In this document: piece after piece, positions 32,036 through 44,145 of the stretch
Numbering within the stretch: position 1 is the first letter of the stretch
Layout of the letters: the number at the start of each line of letters is the position of its first letter
Assembly (NCBI RefSeq): GCF_025370935.1
Contig: NC_133496.1
Location: 7,414,683-7,478,682, forward strand
Reading direction: 5' to 3'
Source of the DNA: Choristoneura fumiferana
Taxonomy: Eukaryota > Arthropoda > Insecta > Lepidoptera > Tortricidae
Length of the DNA: 64,000 nt
Notes under the pieces: generated by a model
What the model saw: only the letters and a program-made list of their open reading frames with translations
Databases searched by the model: none
Told to the model about the DNA's origin: nothing
Program-made: the position numbers and the translations under genes

Positions 32036-33117
32036 CTGCAAAGAAAAGAAAAACAACGTAAGAACAAGTTTTTTTGAATAGAAAACAACGAGTAATAATC
32101 CCCTGAGAGAGTTTAAGAGTTGGCTAGTTGTTGCGAAAGTTTTGCTACTTCATTTTTTTCCGAGAACTTTTATTTTTAACCGAATTCAAAAAAAGGAGGA
32201 GGTTATCAATTCGGTTGTATTTTTGAAACAAAAGTTTGAAGTTGGGACTGTTATTAAGTTACTTTGTAGTAGTGTGTCGTGAGTAGTGGCTTTTTTCATA
32301 TCATTGACGGTGGCTCTTTTTCGTTAGTTGCCGATAAACTTCTAGTATTTTGAAGTTCTGTATCTTAAATGTTAAAAACGAAACCGTTGTACGATCACTT
32401 AATTGCTCTTTTGTCTGGATATTATGTCTGTCAAGATCCCCTGTTATCACTTATCGTCACGTGTGAAAGTATCTAGTTGAAATTACTTAGTACAAAAAAA
32501 ACATCAAAGGCTAAGAAGCCTTGTGATTTTTTTATTTATTTACACACATCTATAATTAATTTCATTACAGGCTTAACGTAATGCGACAGAGAAGCGGTAA
32601 CACAAAAAAATATTTTTATAAATTTACGCGCTCAAAACTTACAATCGTTTGAAAGTATGTTTTAATCCAAGTATATTTATATATATATATGGTTTTTCAT
32701 GGCGACATAAATAAAATTATAATATTTATTAATAATAATGACCTCAATATATAAGTACAGAATAAACCAGTGAACTGCAAGTAATAACTTTGTATTTCAT
32801 AGATATTGTGAGAGGAGAAAACTTATTTTTTGCTGGTTTTTAAATTTTAAGGACTGTGTGCGGGTCCGACGCACTTGTCGATATTGCGAAAAGTTTTTGC
32901 ACCGACAAGCCACTTGTAGTTCAAAGAATTTATTTATTATGGTATCTACTAGCATTTTTGACGTATTCTTTATATTGTGTCTAGACAGACAGTAAACAAT
33001 AATAATGTACCAGATACTCATGTAAACTAATAAAAGTTACTATGTGACACTGAGACAAATAATTATTTTACGATCGGTCAAGGCTCGGATTGGCCAAATT
33101 GGGTTTATAGGCTTAAT
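32036..33117. other. Upstream flank or intron of 5-HT7; repeat-end fragment
   Basis: 32176-32232 (+) reads TTAACCGAATTCAAAAAAAG and ATCAATTCGGTTGTATTTTT, a fragment of the 9895 family. No further exon recognised. No core promoter can be assigned. Confidence 0.45.
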
Positions 33118-33304
33118 AGCTGCTGCTCGCGACTTCGTCTCAGCTGTACAAATATCCGGGATAAAATCTATCCAACGTCCTTTCCCGGGATTCTAACTAT
33201 CTCTGTATATCGAATTTCATATAAATCGGGTAGACAGTTTCAACTTGAAGAGGTAACAAACAATTAAACAAACAAATTTACAAACTTTTGTATTTATAAT
33301 AGGA
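33118..33304 (-). mobile_element. Helitron-like element, degraded
   Basis: On the minus strand it begins TCCTATTATAAATAC, continues TACCTCTTCAAGTTGAAACTG and GATTTATATGAAATTCG, and ends in a degraded CGAAGTCGCGAGCAGCAG. Compare 57012-57506. Confidence 0.7.
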
Positions 33305-33391
33305 CGCTGTTTTGCAATACTGAGTCAACCCACTGTCATTTTGCAATACAATGTCAACTGTTAAAATTACTTTCTATGGGTTGACGTTGTA

Positions 33392-33497
33392 TTTTTTTTT
33401 ATTCGACTGAATGGCAAACGAGCAAGTGGGTCTCCTGATCGTAAGAGATCACCACCGCCCAGGTCTTGCAGATGCGTTGCCAACCTAGAGGCCTAAT
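33392..33497 (+). mobile_element. Lepidopteran repeat, TTTATTCGACTGGATGGC family, 5' part
   Basis: Matches the start of the copy at 49107-49384: ATTCGACTGAATGGCAAACG, AGCAAGTGGGTCTCCTGAT, GATGCGTTGCCAACCTAGAG. Internal and 3' parts are missing. Confidence 0.7.
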
Positions 33498-33846
33498 AAT
33501 TAATCAGGGTTGACACACTATTGCATAACAGCATCCTGGGATATATTATGGCAAAATAATCTAAGTAACAATGTAGAAGTAAACACGATTTCCAATCACA
33601 TCGACGTTATATTAAAAACCTATGCGAATGTAACCGTTAAACTTTTAATGTTTAATAAAACGCAGCATTGTGTCATAAGTAGGTAGGTACTATAGCAGGG
33701 TTGTAATAAAAAATACTGGACTATATTAAATTCTTTTGCTGAAGATAATAACTGGGATATGTGGGTGATAAAACTCTTCATAGTATAGTCATTTACGATG
33801 ACCATTACGGTGACCAAGACAAGAGACATTTGCATTGTATTTCAAT

Positions 33847-33945
33847 TCTACTAATATTATAAACGTGAAATTTTATGAGGATGGATAGGTAGATGTTTGT
33901 TAATACTTCATACAAAAACTACTCGACGAATTAAATTAATCATTG
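33847..33945 (+). mobile_element. Helitron-like 5' end fragment
   Basis: Starts CTACTAATATTATAAACGTG and continues ATGTTTGTTAATACTTCA, then loses similarity. Compare 57012. Confidence 0.55.
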
Positions 33946-35017
33946 GACTTAGTGAAGCTAGTAATTTTGTGTACTGTGTTATGTTTTAAATTCCAAGAAA
34001 TATTTGATAAATAAACTGAATTACCTACTTTGCTTACTTACGGGTGAGCAAAGTTATTGTTTCAGTTCATTGACCTCCCATAGGCCATTTATCTCCGCAA
34101 AGTAACGCCAGATTCAATAAATAAAATATTTGATATTAATTTCAATTTTTCTGTTAGCCCTCTCTTATCTAAAAAACAAGAATTCCCTGTTATAAATCTT
34201 TACCATCATAGCGGCCTTTACTCGTAAGCCCTTCTTCGGACATAGGCCTCCTCTTCATTTCTTCATTGCCAACTGCATCCATCCACCACCTGCCTGCTAC
34301 GAATATATATGTAATTTTACTTTTATAATAATGGAAATCTCTACGCGTAGGCATCTGAGAAAAAGGGTCTTGCTTGAGTGACAGACAGGTTTTGAGGTAT
34401 TTCAAAAACCAATTCGACTGGAAACATCAAAGAACCGAGACTAGCGTGATAATTCAAACCTTCCCCGAATGTGAGTGTCAGGGACACAGGATGCATATGC
34501 GAGTGTTTATCTCGGCACGGGTCCTCAAAAGGCCTGGGAACAGGACTGTCCTATGATTTATTGTGCTCCATACTACATAAACCCTTATCAAGTTTGAAAG
34601 GGTATTGTCACTACAAAATAACGTTTATTCAAGACCCCGTGCAAGTGTTGGTTGGCCTAGAATTTGACCTAAATCGCAATTGTTGACTAAGTACATAAGC
34701 ATAAATTAAAGCGACACATAATTATCAGGCACAAATATTTAAGACCGGTAACTATCCACTAGGAAAGTGTTTTAGTTTGATATGAGTCGAAACATTATTT
34801 CGTGTAAGGAATTGAATAATATCGTACTATTCAATCCTAACTTCCTAACTGATGTTACTAATGCGAAAATGAGTACGCTTGTTTGGTACACTTTCACGCT
34901 TAAAGTACTCAACTAATCGTGATAAAATTTTGTATGCGGAGAGTTCGAGAATCTGATAAGGACATAGAATAGTTTTTATCTTGAAAAATTTATAGTTTTG
35001 TTTGTTTGTGTGTTTAT
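33946..35017. other. No gene; possible LINE scrap at 34187-34330
   Basis: On the minus strand 34187-34330 includes GGAGGCCTATGTCCGAAG, like the LINE tail family, but weakly. The rest is unassigned. Confidence 0.4.
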
Positions 35018-35135
35018 ACTCTTTATTGTACAAAAAGGAAAAACAAAAAGGTCACATAAAAAAAGTAGTGTTAAGTACAAAGGCGGACTTATCCCTGCAG
35101 GGATCTCTGCCAGTCAACCTTTGAGTGTTAGAGGA
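35018..35135 (-). mobile_element. LINE 3' tail fragment
   Basis: ACTCTTTATTGTACAAAAAG at the start and AAAGGCGGACTTATCCCTGC, AGGGATCTCTGCCAGTCAAC further on parallel 62728-62828. Confidence 0.6.
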
Positions 35136-38100
35136 GCAATCAGAAAACAAGAATCGACAAATAGAGCAAAACATTTGAATAAATATAAATGCATTATGTA
35201 AACCTCAAATACCTAACTATGTACAATAAATATATAATACATATATAAAACATTAATATATCTATAACTAAAATAATACAATATAAATATACACACATAT
35301 ACATACATTACAATAATAAAGAATACAATACATAATTTTCGTTAAAGAGACCAAAAACCAAATTCTTTGGAAAGGAGGCTACGCAAAGATTTATGTATAT
35401 AAATATACAAAATACATTTGACAAACGTTGAGATAAATTTACATATAAAAATAAAAAAAATTTTTAAAAGGCAAGTTTCGCTCAACAGCAAGGCAAACTA
35501 TGCTAAAAGAATCACTTCTTATAACAAGCTTAATCAGTGTACTGTCAACTAAACGAAGGTATAGTAACACAGTATTACATTTATAGGCATAACAAAAAAG
35601 CGAAAAATAAGTAAAAGGCAGTCGTAGGCAACAGTATGTAGGTAAGTAGCAAGTATGTCGAAAGTAGTATATATTTAGTAAACTTCATTTTTATTTATGA
35701 CAATAACATAGCATAGTATCTACGAGTATATAAGAGACCGAATTATAAAAGCTTCTTTACCAAAATAACGAGCCAAATCTCACTACCCGGCTACTCCAAA
35801 CAATACCACAATACGAACAAAAAGGACAATAATCTCAATAACGAAGCAACCCCTTCATACCCCAAATATTTATGACTTTGCATAATGCAGGCCGTGAAAA
35901 ACATAAAACATGAAGTTTGCCACAAAAGAGGAAAGTGAATATAAAATTGGTCGGTGCTATTCATGAATAATGTAGAGCGGGATTAGAGTTGGCAGTACGT
36001 GAGTGGTCAGGACACGAAATTGAGGAATTAAGTCTTGACTTTGTGATAGACAGATGGTGAAATATTAATATGGGGCATGCCCGGTGACCTCTTAGAGTAC
36101 GCCAGTGTTATTAGTATCTTGTTTTAGTGTACAATAGTTTAACTAAATAGAAGTCAGATAACTATTTATAGTGCTAGCGGTACACCCCGAAATTCAGTAA
36201 AAGCTGCAAATGGTGTTAAAAGCATGAAAATCGGAACGGTTGATCTTTAGGCCTTAAGAATCAATTATTTGACCCGTAGCACGAAAATAAAACAAAAAAG
36301 GAGAGGATTTATGACGTCATCTTATTTTTCTATGCGAAAAAAATGTTCTGAAACCGTCGTGTTCGTCGCGTCCTGAAACTGAAATGTTCTGAAATCGTGT
36401 GTGGTATGATAAAAGGGCTTACAGAGCCGATTCTAAAAATATATCACATCATTATATTTCAGTCACTTGTTTTAAATTAAAATAAAAATCATTTCAAAAC
36501 ATACCAAGTTTGGGCTCCTCCAGATAGGCTACGGTTGAATCATTATTTGCAAAATATACCTGAAATGATATCTAATAGCCTCATATCCAACCTCAAGAAA
36601 GCAATTTTGAAAATATTTACATTTCATATTTTTTTATTATTTTTTAATATAACAAAATGTGAACTGTGAATGTGATTAACACACCCTCGCACTGTTCTTA
36701 TTGAAATAATTATTGGAAATAGCAAAAAAACTTTTTTTATTTTTGACGGTGATATTTTGTTATTTCAACGTCATTGATCTTTAAATATGTAGCTGAATGA
36801 CTTATTATGGTTATTATAGTTTGGAAAACCTCTTGAAAAACACACAATTCAACAGTTTTATAACTTTTGTAACTTTGACAAACACCTAAATTAGGCAAGT
36901 TCTCAAAAATATCTTAATACATACTTACACAAAATGACTACGACCATGTTGAGATATTTTATACTAACTAGACAACTATGCTTTATTACGCTTTTTTCTT
37001 ATTTTTTTTTTAGGAATTTGTTATAGAGCCATTAAACTTTTGCTGTGTAGAATAAAGTTTCTATCTATCTATTTAAATATATAATATATATGTATATGCT
37101 TATGATAGTCTCTGTATCTAGTACAAATCTCTTGTTCATTGGTTGCCTTCCTTCCCCTTTGATAGTTAGGAAAAGTTAACTTTTATGACGACAAAGTTAG
37201 TCGTGATTTCTTCCGGTATCCGTTCAGTGGGAATAAAAATGAGAGAATAATTACTAATCTAAGAAATAAATGTCTTATTAATTTCGCAGAATCAAATCTA
37301 TACTATCATTATTGCTAACGGTACCACTGATCTATACATACTCCTGGACACAGACCTTGCTATAGAATATGTAAATCCTAGGCGAGTCCTGTGCAGATTT
37401 AGAACATAAGTGCCGAGAGCGCTCATGGTTAATTTCGCGCTTAAATTCCAAACAATCCAGAGATTTTCGTAAGCCCAGGCGTATACCCACTGCTTGGACG
37501 GTCAAATCACCAGACTACCACGGTTCTGTCGAAGACTTTAATGAATAGGTAATCGAATGATTAATATTTTGACGACAAAAAATGCAACCGAGCGAATTCT
37601 AAAATTTAATTTGTCCTCCAAGTCCTACTCGTAATAATTCCGATATGTTCATATCCCCCTAAAAGTAATCAAGTTTTTCTCGCCTTCCAGCAAGACCTTA
37701 AGGTAAGAGTCATTTACGATAACCCTTAGGACACTTTCCCTACATGTGATGTCACATTTTGACAAAGGTTTTGACAACACTATAGTAATGAATGACAATG
37801 TATCCTATATTCCTAAATTTAAAATATAATAAATTTATAATATTATTCCAACGTTGTATTTTAAATTTAGGTATATATGATATAAAGTTAAAATACCGAA
37901 ATTTAATATATTATTATATACAATTTCTATGAGATTACATAAAAGTTGATCGCTGTCTGTCATCGCTGCTGGCGAGAACTCTTTTTCCACTAGTTAGTTA
38001 CTGCGACAAGAGCTATCAAAGAAAAAACCCACTCAGCTATGCTCGCTTGGCAGTCAGAATTCACTACGAACAAACAAACGGCAGTCATTTCACTCTGCAT

Positions 38101-38160
38101 TTGCGAGAAGGTACCTAATCGTCCATCCCACTCATACACTCACTCATAGCCCAGCGATAA
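35136..38160. other. No recognised feature
   Basis: About 3 kb of AT-rich sequence. 37020-37060 (AATAAAGTTTCTATCTATCT) resembles a retroelement tail. No reading frame, terminal repeat or RNA-like block that I can support. Confidence 0.5.
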
Positions 38161-38508
38161 AACCATTGACATCTGTGTACCTTGCGGCACTAGACTAGCT
38201 GTTTGGAACAAAACGCGCATCGCATCAATCATCAATATAACTTTGACACAACCCCTGTCACGGACGTCAACAAACTATAGTGAAACCATCGGGTGACAAG
38301 CAAAAGTCACCAATTACCACCTCAAGTCAAGAGGGATAATCAGACTTATGCATAGCACTGTAAGGTTAATATTTCATTACTCTTTTTTTTGTAGTTAGTG
38401 ACTCTTGCTTGTCATCCGACGACGTTCACAAAACCGCGCTGGGAACTAATTTTATCCGCCGTTTTGATGTAAGAAACATGCAGTCTATAGATGTCGATGG
38501 ATTAAACT
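38161..38508 (+). repeat. Dispersed repeat, copy A, split by a MITE
   Basis: Shares ACCATTGACATCT, GGCACTAGACTGGCTGTTTG-like sequence, AACAAACTATAGTGAA, GCCGTTTTGATGTAAGAAAC and ATGCAGTCTATA with copy B at 42882-43073. Copy A has an extra 131-base block (38289-38419). Family unknown. Confidence 0.75.
38289..38419. mobile_element. MITE with about 22-base inverted ends
   Basis: Ends TCGGGTGACAAGCAAAAGTC and, reversed, TCGGATGACAAGCAAGAGTC, 20 of 22 bases agreeing. Its absence from copy B shows it as an insertion. No coding capacity. Confidence 0.75.
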
Positions 38509-38623
38509 ATCGGACCTACACACTCGCTTCTCGCTGCTCGCCAACTTGTGTCTAGCTTCTAGCTCTACTCTCTTCTCGGCATCGCCAACTGTGGGACAAT
38601 ATTATTTAGTAGGTATCATATAA

Positions 38624-39099
38624 TCCTACCAATATTATAAAAGCTTGTGCTGTTGTACGTGTGTGTATGTTTGTTACTCCTTCACATTAAAACAGGTGGA
38701 CCGATTTGGATGAAATTCGGTATGTAGATAGCTGGATTAACACGTAGAATACTTTTTATCCCGATATTCCCACGAAATCGGGATAAAATATCGAAATTAC
38801 AATTTCTAGGTTAAGAGTCATGGGATTAAGGCTCGGTTGTTTTTAATGCAACGTCGATGAAAACCACGCTATAATTTTTAGGAATGCCCACGGGATTTTA
38901 GTAATCTTCATCTGCTGCATGGGCTGTTTCATCATCCATTGATTAATTTTATTTGACGGATAAATGTGATGCCGTCTCCGTCTATTCGAACAAAACAAAC
39001 AGAGACGGCATCACATTTATCCGTCAAATAAATTTAATCAATGGATGGTGAAATAGGGGTTAATGGATTACGCGTGCGAAGCCGGGGGCAACAGTCTAA
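38624..39099 (+). mobile_element. Helitron-like element carrying a MITE
   Basis: Begins A|TCCTACCAATATTATAAAAG and ends GGGGGCAACAGTCTAA|T, matching Helitron rules (5' TC, 3' CTRR, insertion between A and T). The interior follows the subfamily of 61417-61754 (CGGGATAAAATATCGAAA, AAAACCACGCTATAATTTT). A palindromic MITE (38921-39060) sits near its 3' end. No Rep/helicase coding. Confidence 0.75.
38921..39060. mobile_element. Palindromic MITE, GGGCTGTTTCACC family, full-length
   Basis: A 140-base near-perfect palindrome: GGGCTGTTTCATCATCCATT on the left, AATGGATGGTGAAATAGGGG on the right, core GATGCCGTCTCCGTCTATTC. It interrupts a Helitron-like element between CTGCTGCAT and TAATGGATTACG. Confidence 0.85.
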
Positions 39100-39639
39100 T
39101 ATCACCGATTTGAAAGAAAGAAAGTAATTTATTCACATTCACAAAGACACACAAATACAACAAAAAAAAATAGCAAACACAAATAAAACAAAAAGAACTA
39201 CAAAAATCAAAATACACGATTTTGTGTGCCCCGCAAAAGTGAAACGGCCGCTGACTCAGCATAATGCTGAGGCGTTAGACGCCTGCAGCGCTGATATTCT
39301 GTCAGAACCGTCAACGCTGTCGACTGTACTTTAAATACTCCGTTGACAACGAAAAAATCCGCGGCCATATTAAAAGAGGGAATGAAATAAAACATTTTGC
39401 CAACCGGATTTCCTTTCTGGACGGGAGCCTAAACGTGTAATATTTAATTGCGACTCAGCCCTTAACCTAATTTGCTTTGTGGCAAAAATAAAAGCGTTTT
39501 CCTCTCGTTTAACCGCATTAAATGGCTAATTCACCCTGTAATGTTTGGAATTTAATTTGAGTAATTTACTATAATTTTAACAGTAAGATAATCCAATAAG
39601 CCCTGTTCAAACGTTTGTTAAGCTTTTTATATTAACTTG
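39100..39639. other. No recognised feature
   Basis: Unassigned; short open frames only. Confidence 0.5.
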
Positions 39640-39841
39640 CTAGCCGTTACCCGCGACTCCATCCGCGCAGAGTTCGTGAATTATGCAATTTTCCGGGATA
39701 AACACTATCCTATGTTCTTCTCCGGGACACAAACTATCTGTATACCGAATTTCATCTAAATCGGTTCAGTGGTTTTGACGTGATGAAATAACAAACAAAC
39801 AAACAGACTTACAAACTTTCGCATTTTTAATATAAATGGGA
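39640..39841 (-). mobile_element. Helitron-like element, short
   Basis: On the minus strand begins A|TCCCATTTATATTAAAAATG and ends TCGCGGGTAACGGCTAG. Shares TTTCATCTAAATCGGTTCAG with the other copies (plus-strand reading). Confidence 0.75.
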
Positions 39842-39989
39842 TCGTTTCCTTGTCCTTTTCTCTCACTTTAACATTTAATTATATGCCAGACACAAATAAG
39901 ACATACCTACATAGCTAGAACTCGCACAGTTGGACAACTTAACAACGGAAGTTAAGAAACACGTATGTTTCTTAGTCAATCCAATTTTT

Positions 39990-40596
39990 AGGGTTCCGTA
40001 GCCAAAATGGCAAAAACGAACCCTTATAGTTTCGCCATGTCTGTCTGTCTGTCTGTCCATCCGCGGCTTTGCTCAGGGACTATCAATGCTAGAAAGCTGT
40101 AATTTTGCACGAATATATATGAAAACTATACCGACAAAATGGCACAATAAAATTAAAAAAAAAAATTTTTTTGAGTACCTCCCGTAGACATAAAGTGGAG
40201 GTTTTTTTTTCTCATTCAAACTTCTAGTGTGGGGTATCGTTGAATAGGTCATTTAAAACCTTTAGGGAGTTGCTAAAACGATTTTTCGATTTAATGATTA
40301 GTTTGCAAAATATTCAACTTTAAAGTGCAAATTTTCATTAAAATCGTGCGTCCCCCTCCGCCCCTCAAAAATCTAAACCGGTAAGTGGAAAATTTTGAAA
40401 AAATTCAGGATGGTAGTAAGTATATCAAACTTACAAGGAAAATTATAATGGTTAAGTTTTCTTGAGAATTATTAGTAGTTTAAGAGTAAATAGCAGCGTA
40501 CAAAAAACGAAATTCTTAGAAAAATATTACTTAATTTTTCGTAATGGCTACGGAACCCTATTTCGGGCGTGTCCGACACGCTCTTGGCCAGTTTTC
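39990..40596 (+). mobile_element. TIR repeat, AGGGTTCCGTAGCC family, longest copy
   Basis: AGGGTTCCGTAGCCA at 39990 and its reverse complement TGGCTACGGAACCCT ending at 40559 are terminal inverted repeats; similarity to 19342-19877 continues to a GTGTCCGACACGC palindrome near 40580, so that may be part of the element. It carries a CTGT repeat near 40040. No coding capacity. Confidence 0.75.
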
Positions 40597-40769
40597 TACC
40601 TAAGACACTATCTAACTGACCAGAGCATCTCGGCCTATGTTCGTCCCACTGCTGGGCACAGGCTTCCCCTGATCATGATGACGACGGTGACACCTACAGG
40701 AATGAGTCAGTCCTATTCTAAAACCGGGCTCAGCAAAGCATATTTTACTATCAGCGTTTTATTTGACGA

Positions 40770-41023
40770 CCGCATGGCCAACTTATGAGATGGTCAGAGA
40801 ACCTTACTACGAAGCTTGAGGTCCCGGGTTCGATTCCCAGCCGGGGCAGATATTTGTATGAATAATACGAATGTTTGTTCTCGGGTCTTGGATGTTTGAT
40901 ATGTATTTATCTATATAAGTATGTATATCCGTTGCCTAGTATCCATAGTACAAGCTTTGCTTAGTTTGGGACTAATTAGGTCAATTGGTGTCAAGTGTTC
41001 CATGATATTTATTATTTATTTAC
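40770..41023 (+). mobile_element. tRNA-derived SINE, second family
   Basis: Has a B box GGTTCGATTCCC (40828-40839) after a degenerate A-box region, then ATTTGTATGAATAATACGAA, CCATAGTACAAGCTTTGCTT, GTTTGGGACTAATTAGGTC and a TTATTTATT end. This is a SINE I recognise as common in Lepidoptera. Before it, 40633-40695 holds a minus-strand scrap of the 62273 SINE end. Confidence 0.75.
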
Positions 41024-41343
41024 CATTTTTACTAGTACCACCAATATCAAAGCCACAGCACCAAGCCATAGCATCAAAATATGTATACATCAACCTTATG
41101 TTTAGTGGTCTAAAGGTGTATATATATTTTTGACGTCTTGGTAACGTATATATTTATGCCCTGCCCGTACTTATAATTTCATTTAACTAAATCTACACAG
41201 TTTCTCTCTGCAATAATAAATTACCAACTAAACGTTAATTACCTATGAAAACGTTTTATCATGTCAGATGTGGGGACGGTTTAATTTACACCTGGATGTT
41301 TTATCATCGTGTATTGTATCGGGGTTTAATTTAAATTAAAGTG

Positions 41344-41477
41344 ACCCTATACTCTGAAGTGCAAAATTCGAACTTTGTATCAAGCCGTCACGTTAACGCT
41401 AATATTAATTAATAAGTACGAGAATGAGAGGGACGGTACGATACAAAGTTCGATTTTCAAATTTCGGAGTAGCCACC
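41344..41477. mobile_element. Palindromic MITE, GGTGGCTAC family
   Basis: Halves GCAAAATTCGAACTTTGTATC and its near reverse complement GATACAAAGTTCGATTTTC surround GAGAATGAGAGGGACGG; ends GTAGCCACC-like at 41469-41477. Confidence 0.7.
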
Positions 41478-42881
41478 TGGTACGAAATTTTTCTAGCTCG
41501 CAACGTTAACTTACCTGTGCGGACATAATATTAGAAATTTTCTGTACAGTGACCATGTGTTAGCCTGAGTACCTACTGAACCTAAGTCAGCACTAACTAT
41601 CTAAGAACTTTAAGTGGTAAACAAATCTTGTAGATAAATTTGAATTTACTTTTAATGAATACTGGAGTAACTGTGTCAAAGCACACAATAAGTTATAAGT
41701 CTGTGGGTATATAAGTAGGTATGTGGAAGGTTAAGGTGATTATCTTAGCAGCTTATAACGGTTAAAAATGTAGTTATTTCTTTTGTTAATTAACTTGTGA
41801 GGTACCTACTGAAAAACGTCAATAAACAACATTTTGCTACTTCATCCCTGCCACATTTTATGACGGTCAATAGACGAATGAGCGAGGCATTGTTACGGAA
41901 CGTTAATGAAAATCTGTCAGTCTCAGAGTAAACACGTTTTTATTTTTAAGCTACACACATTAATAAAGCCATGACGTGATTTATACGCTTAAATCAATAA
42001 AGTACTTAGCTTTAACTTAACCCTAGACGTATAGTTTCACGAGTCGCAGGCGTTCTATAGTAATAACTAGGTGAAATGAAAAGAGATTCGAATGAAAGGA
42101 GATAGCTCCTATTATTTCCAATAAAACGGAATGCCGTTTACACAGTAACGATTGTATTTAATTTTTTAGTAAGTAGTTTTTTTTTGTACTTTCCTACTGC
42201 TCTATTCATTAGTGGGTAGTTAGGTACAAGATTGTCTAACTACTTAATCAAATTTGAATTGCATTGTTATTGATAGCGTAAGAAAGAACTTGTATGACAG
42301 AAAATACTTGTAGTTATATGATTGTTCTATATAATAACTAGTTTTCTTAATTTTGATACATTAGGTCGATGTTAAAACCATTTAAAGTTTAATTTTGCTT
42401 GACTTGAAAAGTATCAAAAACGCACATCCGACTGTTTTTTTTTTGACATTCATAAGTGCTTGTTATAGCCTAAATTGAATCAAGATATTTTGATTTTGAC
42501 TTTGATGTCCAGTAATGATGGCAAGATATTTTGTTTGCAAAATTGATAGTAATAAATTAACCTCACTATAGTATCTGTACCAAGCCCACTCAACGCAGTA
42601 TCTCTTGTTAATACTCAGTGTAAGAGGTCGGCACGTAATTACAATTGTTATTACAGGTGCCAAGGGTTCCGCAGTATTGTTATTGTCTCTAGCAATGGCT
42701 GGCCTGCCCAATTGGGGTCAGCGGTTGTCATTAGCTTAGCACTTAACGATAATTTGTGCACTTATATTATTAATCGGTAATGGATAAGTGCGTGATGTGG
42801 ATAAAGATGGATGGTGGCAAGATGGCAGGTCCAGGAGGTACTATACCTTTACAAGTTCGTATGTGGCACATGGTGTTATAC
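41478..42881. other. No gene; LINE 3' tail at 42436-42510
   Basis: 42436-42510 (+): GACATTCATAAGTGCTTG, TATAGCCTAAATTGAAT and ATTTTGACTTTGATG, the same tail as 52524-52596. Remainder unassigned. Confidence 0.5.
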
Positions 42882-43073
42882 CATTGACATCTATATACCT
42901 TACGGCACTAGACTGGCTGTTTGAACAAAACGCATCAATCATCCATGTTACTTTGACACAGCCCCTGTCATGGACGCTAACAAACTATAGTGAACGGTTC
43001 ACAAATCCGCGCTGTGAACAAATGTGCGCCGTTTTGATGTAAGAAACATGCAGTCTATACATAGATGTCGATG
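42882..43073 (+). repeat. Dispersed repeat, copy B
   Basis: Uninterrupted counterpart of 38161-38508, serving as the empty site that defines the MITE inserted in copy A. Family unknown. Confidence 0.75.
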
Positions 43074-43083
43074 TGTTTTACTA

Positions 43084-43232
43084 AGCCGTGGTGGCGTAGT
43101 GGTTTGACATGCCCTCTCAATCAGAGGATCGTGGGTTCAAACCCGGGCTCGCACCTCTGAGTTTTTCCAAATCCGTGCGAAATTACTTGCATTTGAAATT
43201 CACCACGAGCTTTTCGGCGAAGGAAAACACAC
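43084..43232 (+). mobile_element. tRNA-derived SINE, 5' half
   Basis: GCCGTGGTGGCGTAGTGG (A-box region), GGGTTCAAACCCGGG (B box), then CACCTCTGAGTTTTTCC and TTCGGCGAAGGAAAACA; the 3' half is absent here. Confidence 0.85.
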
Positions 43233-43841
43233 AAGTATCACGCCCGTATTATGAAATGGGGTAGGCAGAGCACACGATACTTTGTAACGAGGTGTCATAC
43301 AGCTCGTTTCATCCTAACTTTTTGTACTGTCTGGTTTAGCACATATTCGAAAAAATAACATTTAAATACAAATTTCCTTTTCTAAATTCCACACCTGTTC
43401 AATTTACGTCAAGTAGCCATTCTATTCAGAGCCTCCGAGCTGAACACTTACCTTTCTTTTATCATAGATCCTATAAATCTCTTAAAACTCCATAATAAGC
43501 TCATAATTTACTACTCCTATACGAAGAAAGTTTTTATAATTGTACAGTGCATTTTGTGAAGTTTCATAAGATCATCAGATCGTAATACTGCTGGACTTCA
43601 GTGCCATTGATTTATATAAATAAAGAACTGGGCACGGAAACGTAAGTTGATTAACTATGTATTTTTATAATTGTTGATGCAGTGTCAAAGCATACCTTTA
43701 GATACTTAAGACCGCGTCTGTTTGTCCGCAGGTGCCCTTTTTATTATTATCCTAAATAAATATCACTGTCTGCCCCATTCCTGTCTTCTTCCTTCATCCG
43801 AACAACTTCCCCGGACACCACCCGTGACAACTTTACCGCTT
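43233..43841. other. No recognised feature
   Basis: Unassigned. Confidence 0.5.
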
Positions 43842-44145
43842 CGGAGCCACTTTTAGCGAAGGAAAACATCGTGAAAAAACTGCGAAGTTCCCAATCCGCG
43901 CTGGACCCGTGTGGGAACTACGGCTCAAGCCCTAAATCCGAGTTTAGACTTGCAAGAAAAATCGTGCAAGTTGCATTACATTGCGGCGCTCGATTGACCA
44001 CTACAAACTCGTTGGCTTTACGGCCTCGCAATGTAATGCAACTTGCACGATTTTTCTTGCAAGTCTAAACTCGGCTTATCATTCTAAGAGAAGGTCTATG
44101 CCCAGCAGTGAGGTTGGATGACGATGATGATGACTCAGTGTAATC
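43842..44145 (+). mobile_element. SINE 3' half interrupted by a hairpin MITE
   Basis: GCGAAGGAAAACATCGTGAA, AGTTCCCAATCCGCGCTGG and CAAGCCCT, then the hairpin (43938-44074), then TTCTAAGAGAAGGTCTATGC, CCAGCAGTGAGG and GATGACGATGATGATGA. Compared with 62273-62588, the hairpin lies exactly between CAAGCCCT and the TCTGAGAG block. Confidence 0.8.
43938..44074. mobile_element. Hairpin MITE, 48-bp perfect inverted arms
   Basis: 43938-43985 and 44027-44074 are exact reverse complements (start CCGAGTTTAGACTTGCAAG) around a 41-base loop. The open frame across it is accidental. Confidence 0.9.

Noticed and set aside
31825..32088. 87-codon minus-strand frame upstream of 5-HT7
   Set aside because: Crosses a strong predicted splice acceptor at 32036 and lies in the likely untranslated leader; no recognisable product.
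43084..43160. Possible tRNA gene
   Set aside because: A and B boxes are present but belong to SINE copies; the cloverleaf stems do not pair well and the sequence recurs at 50399, 55751 and 62273 with a common body.
43871..44068. 65-codon plus-strand frame
   Set aside because: Composite of SINE sequence and a hairpin MITE.
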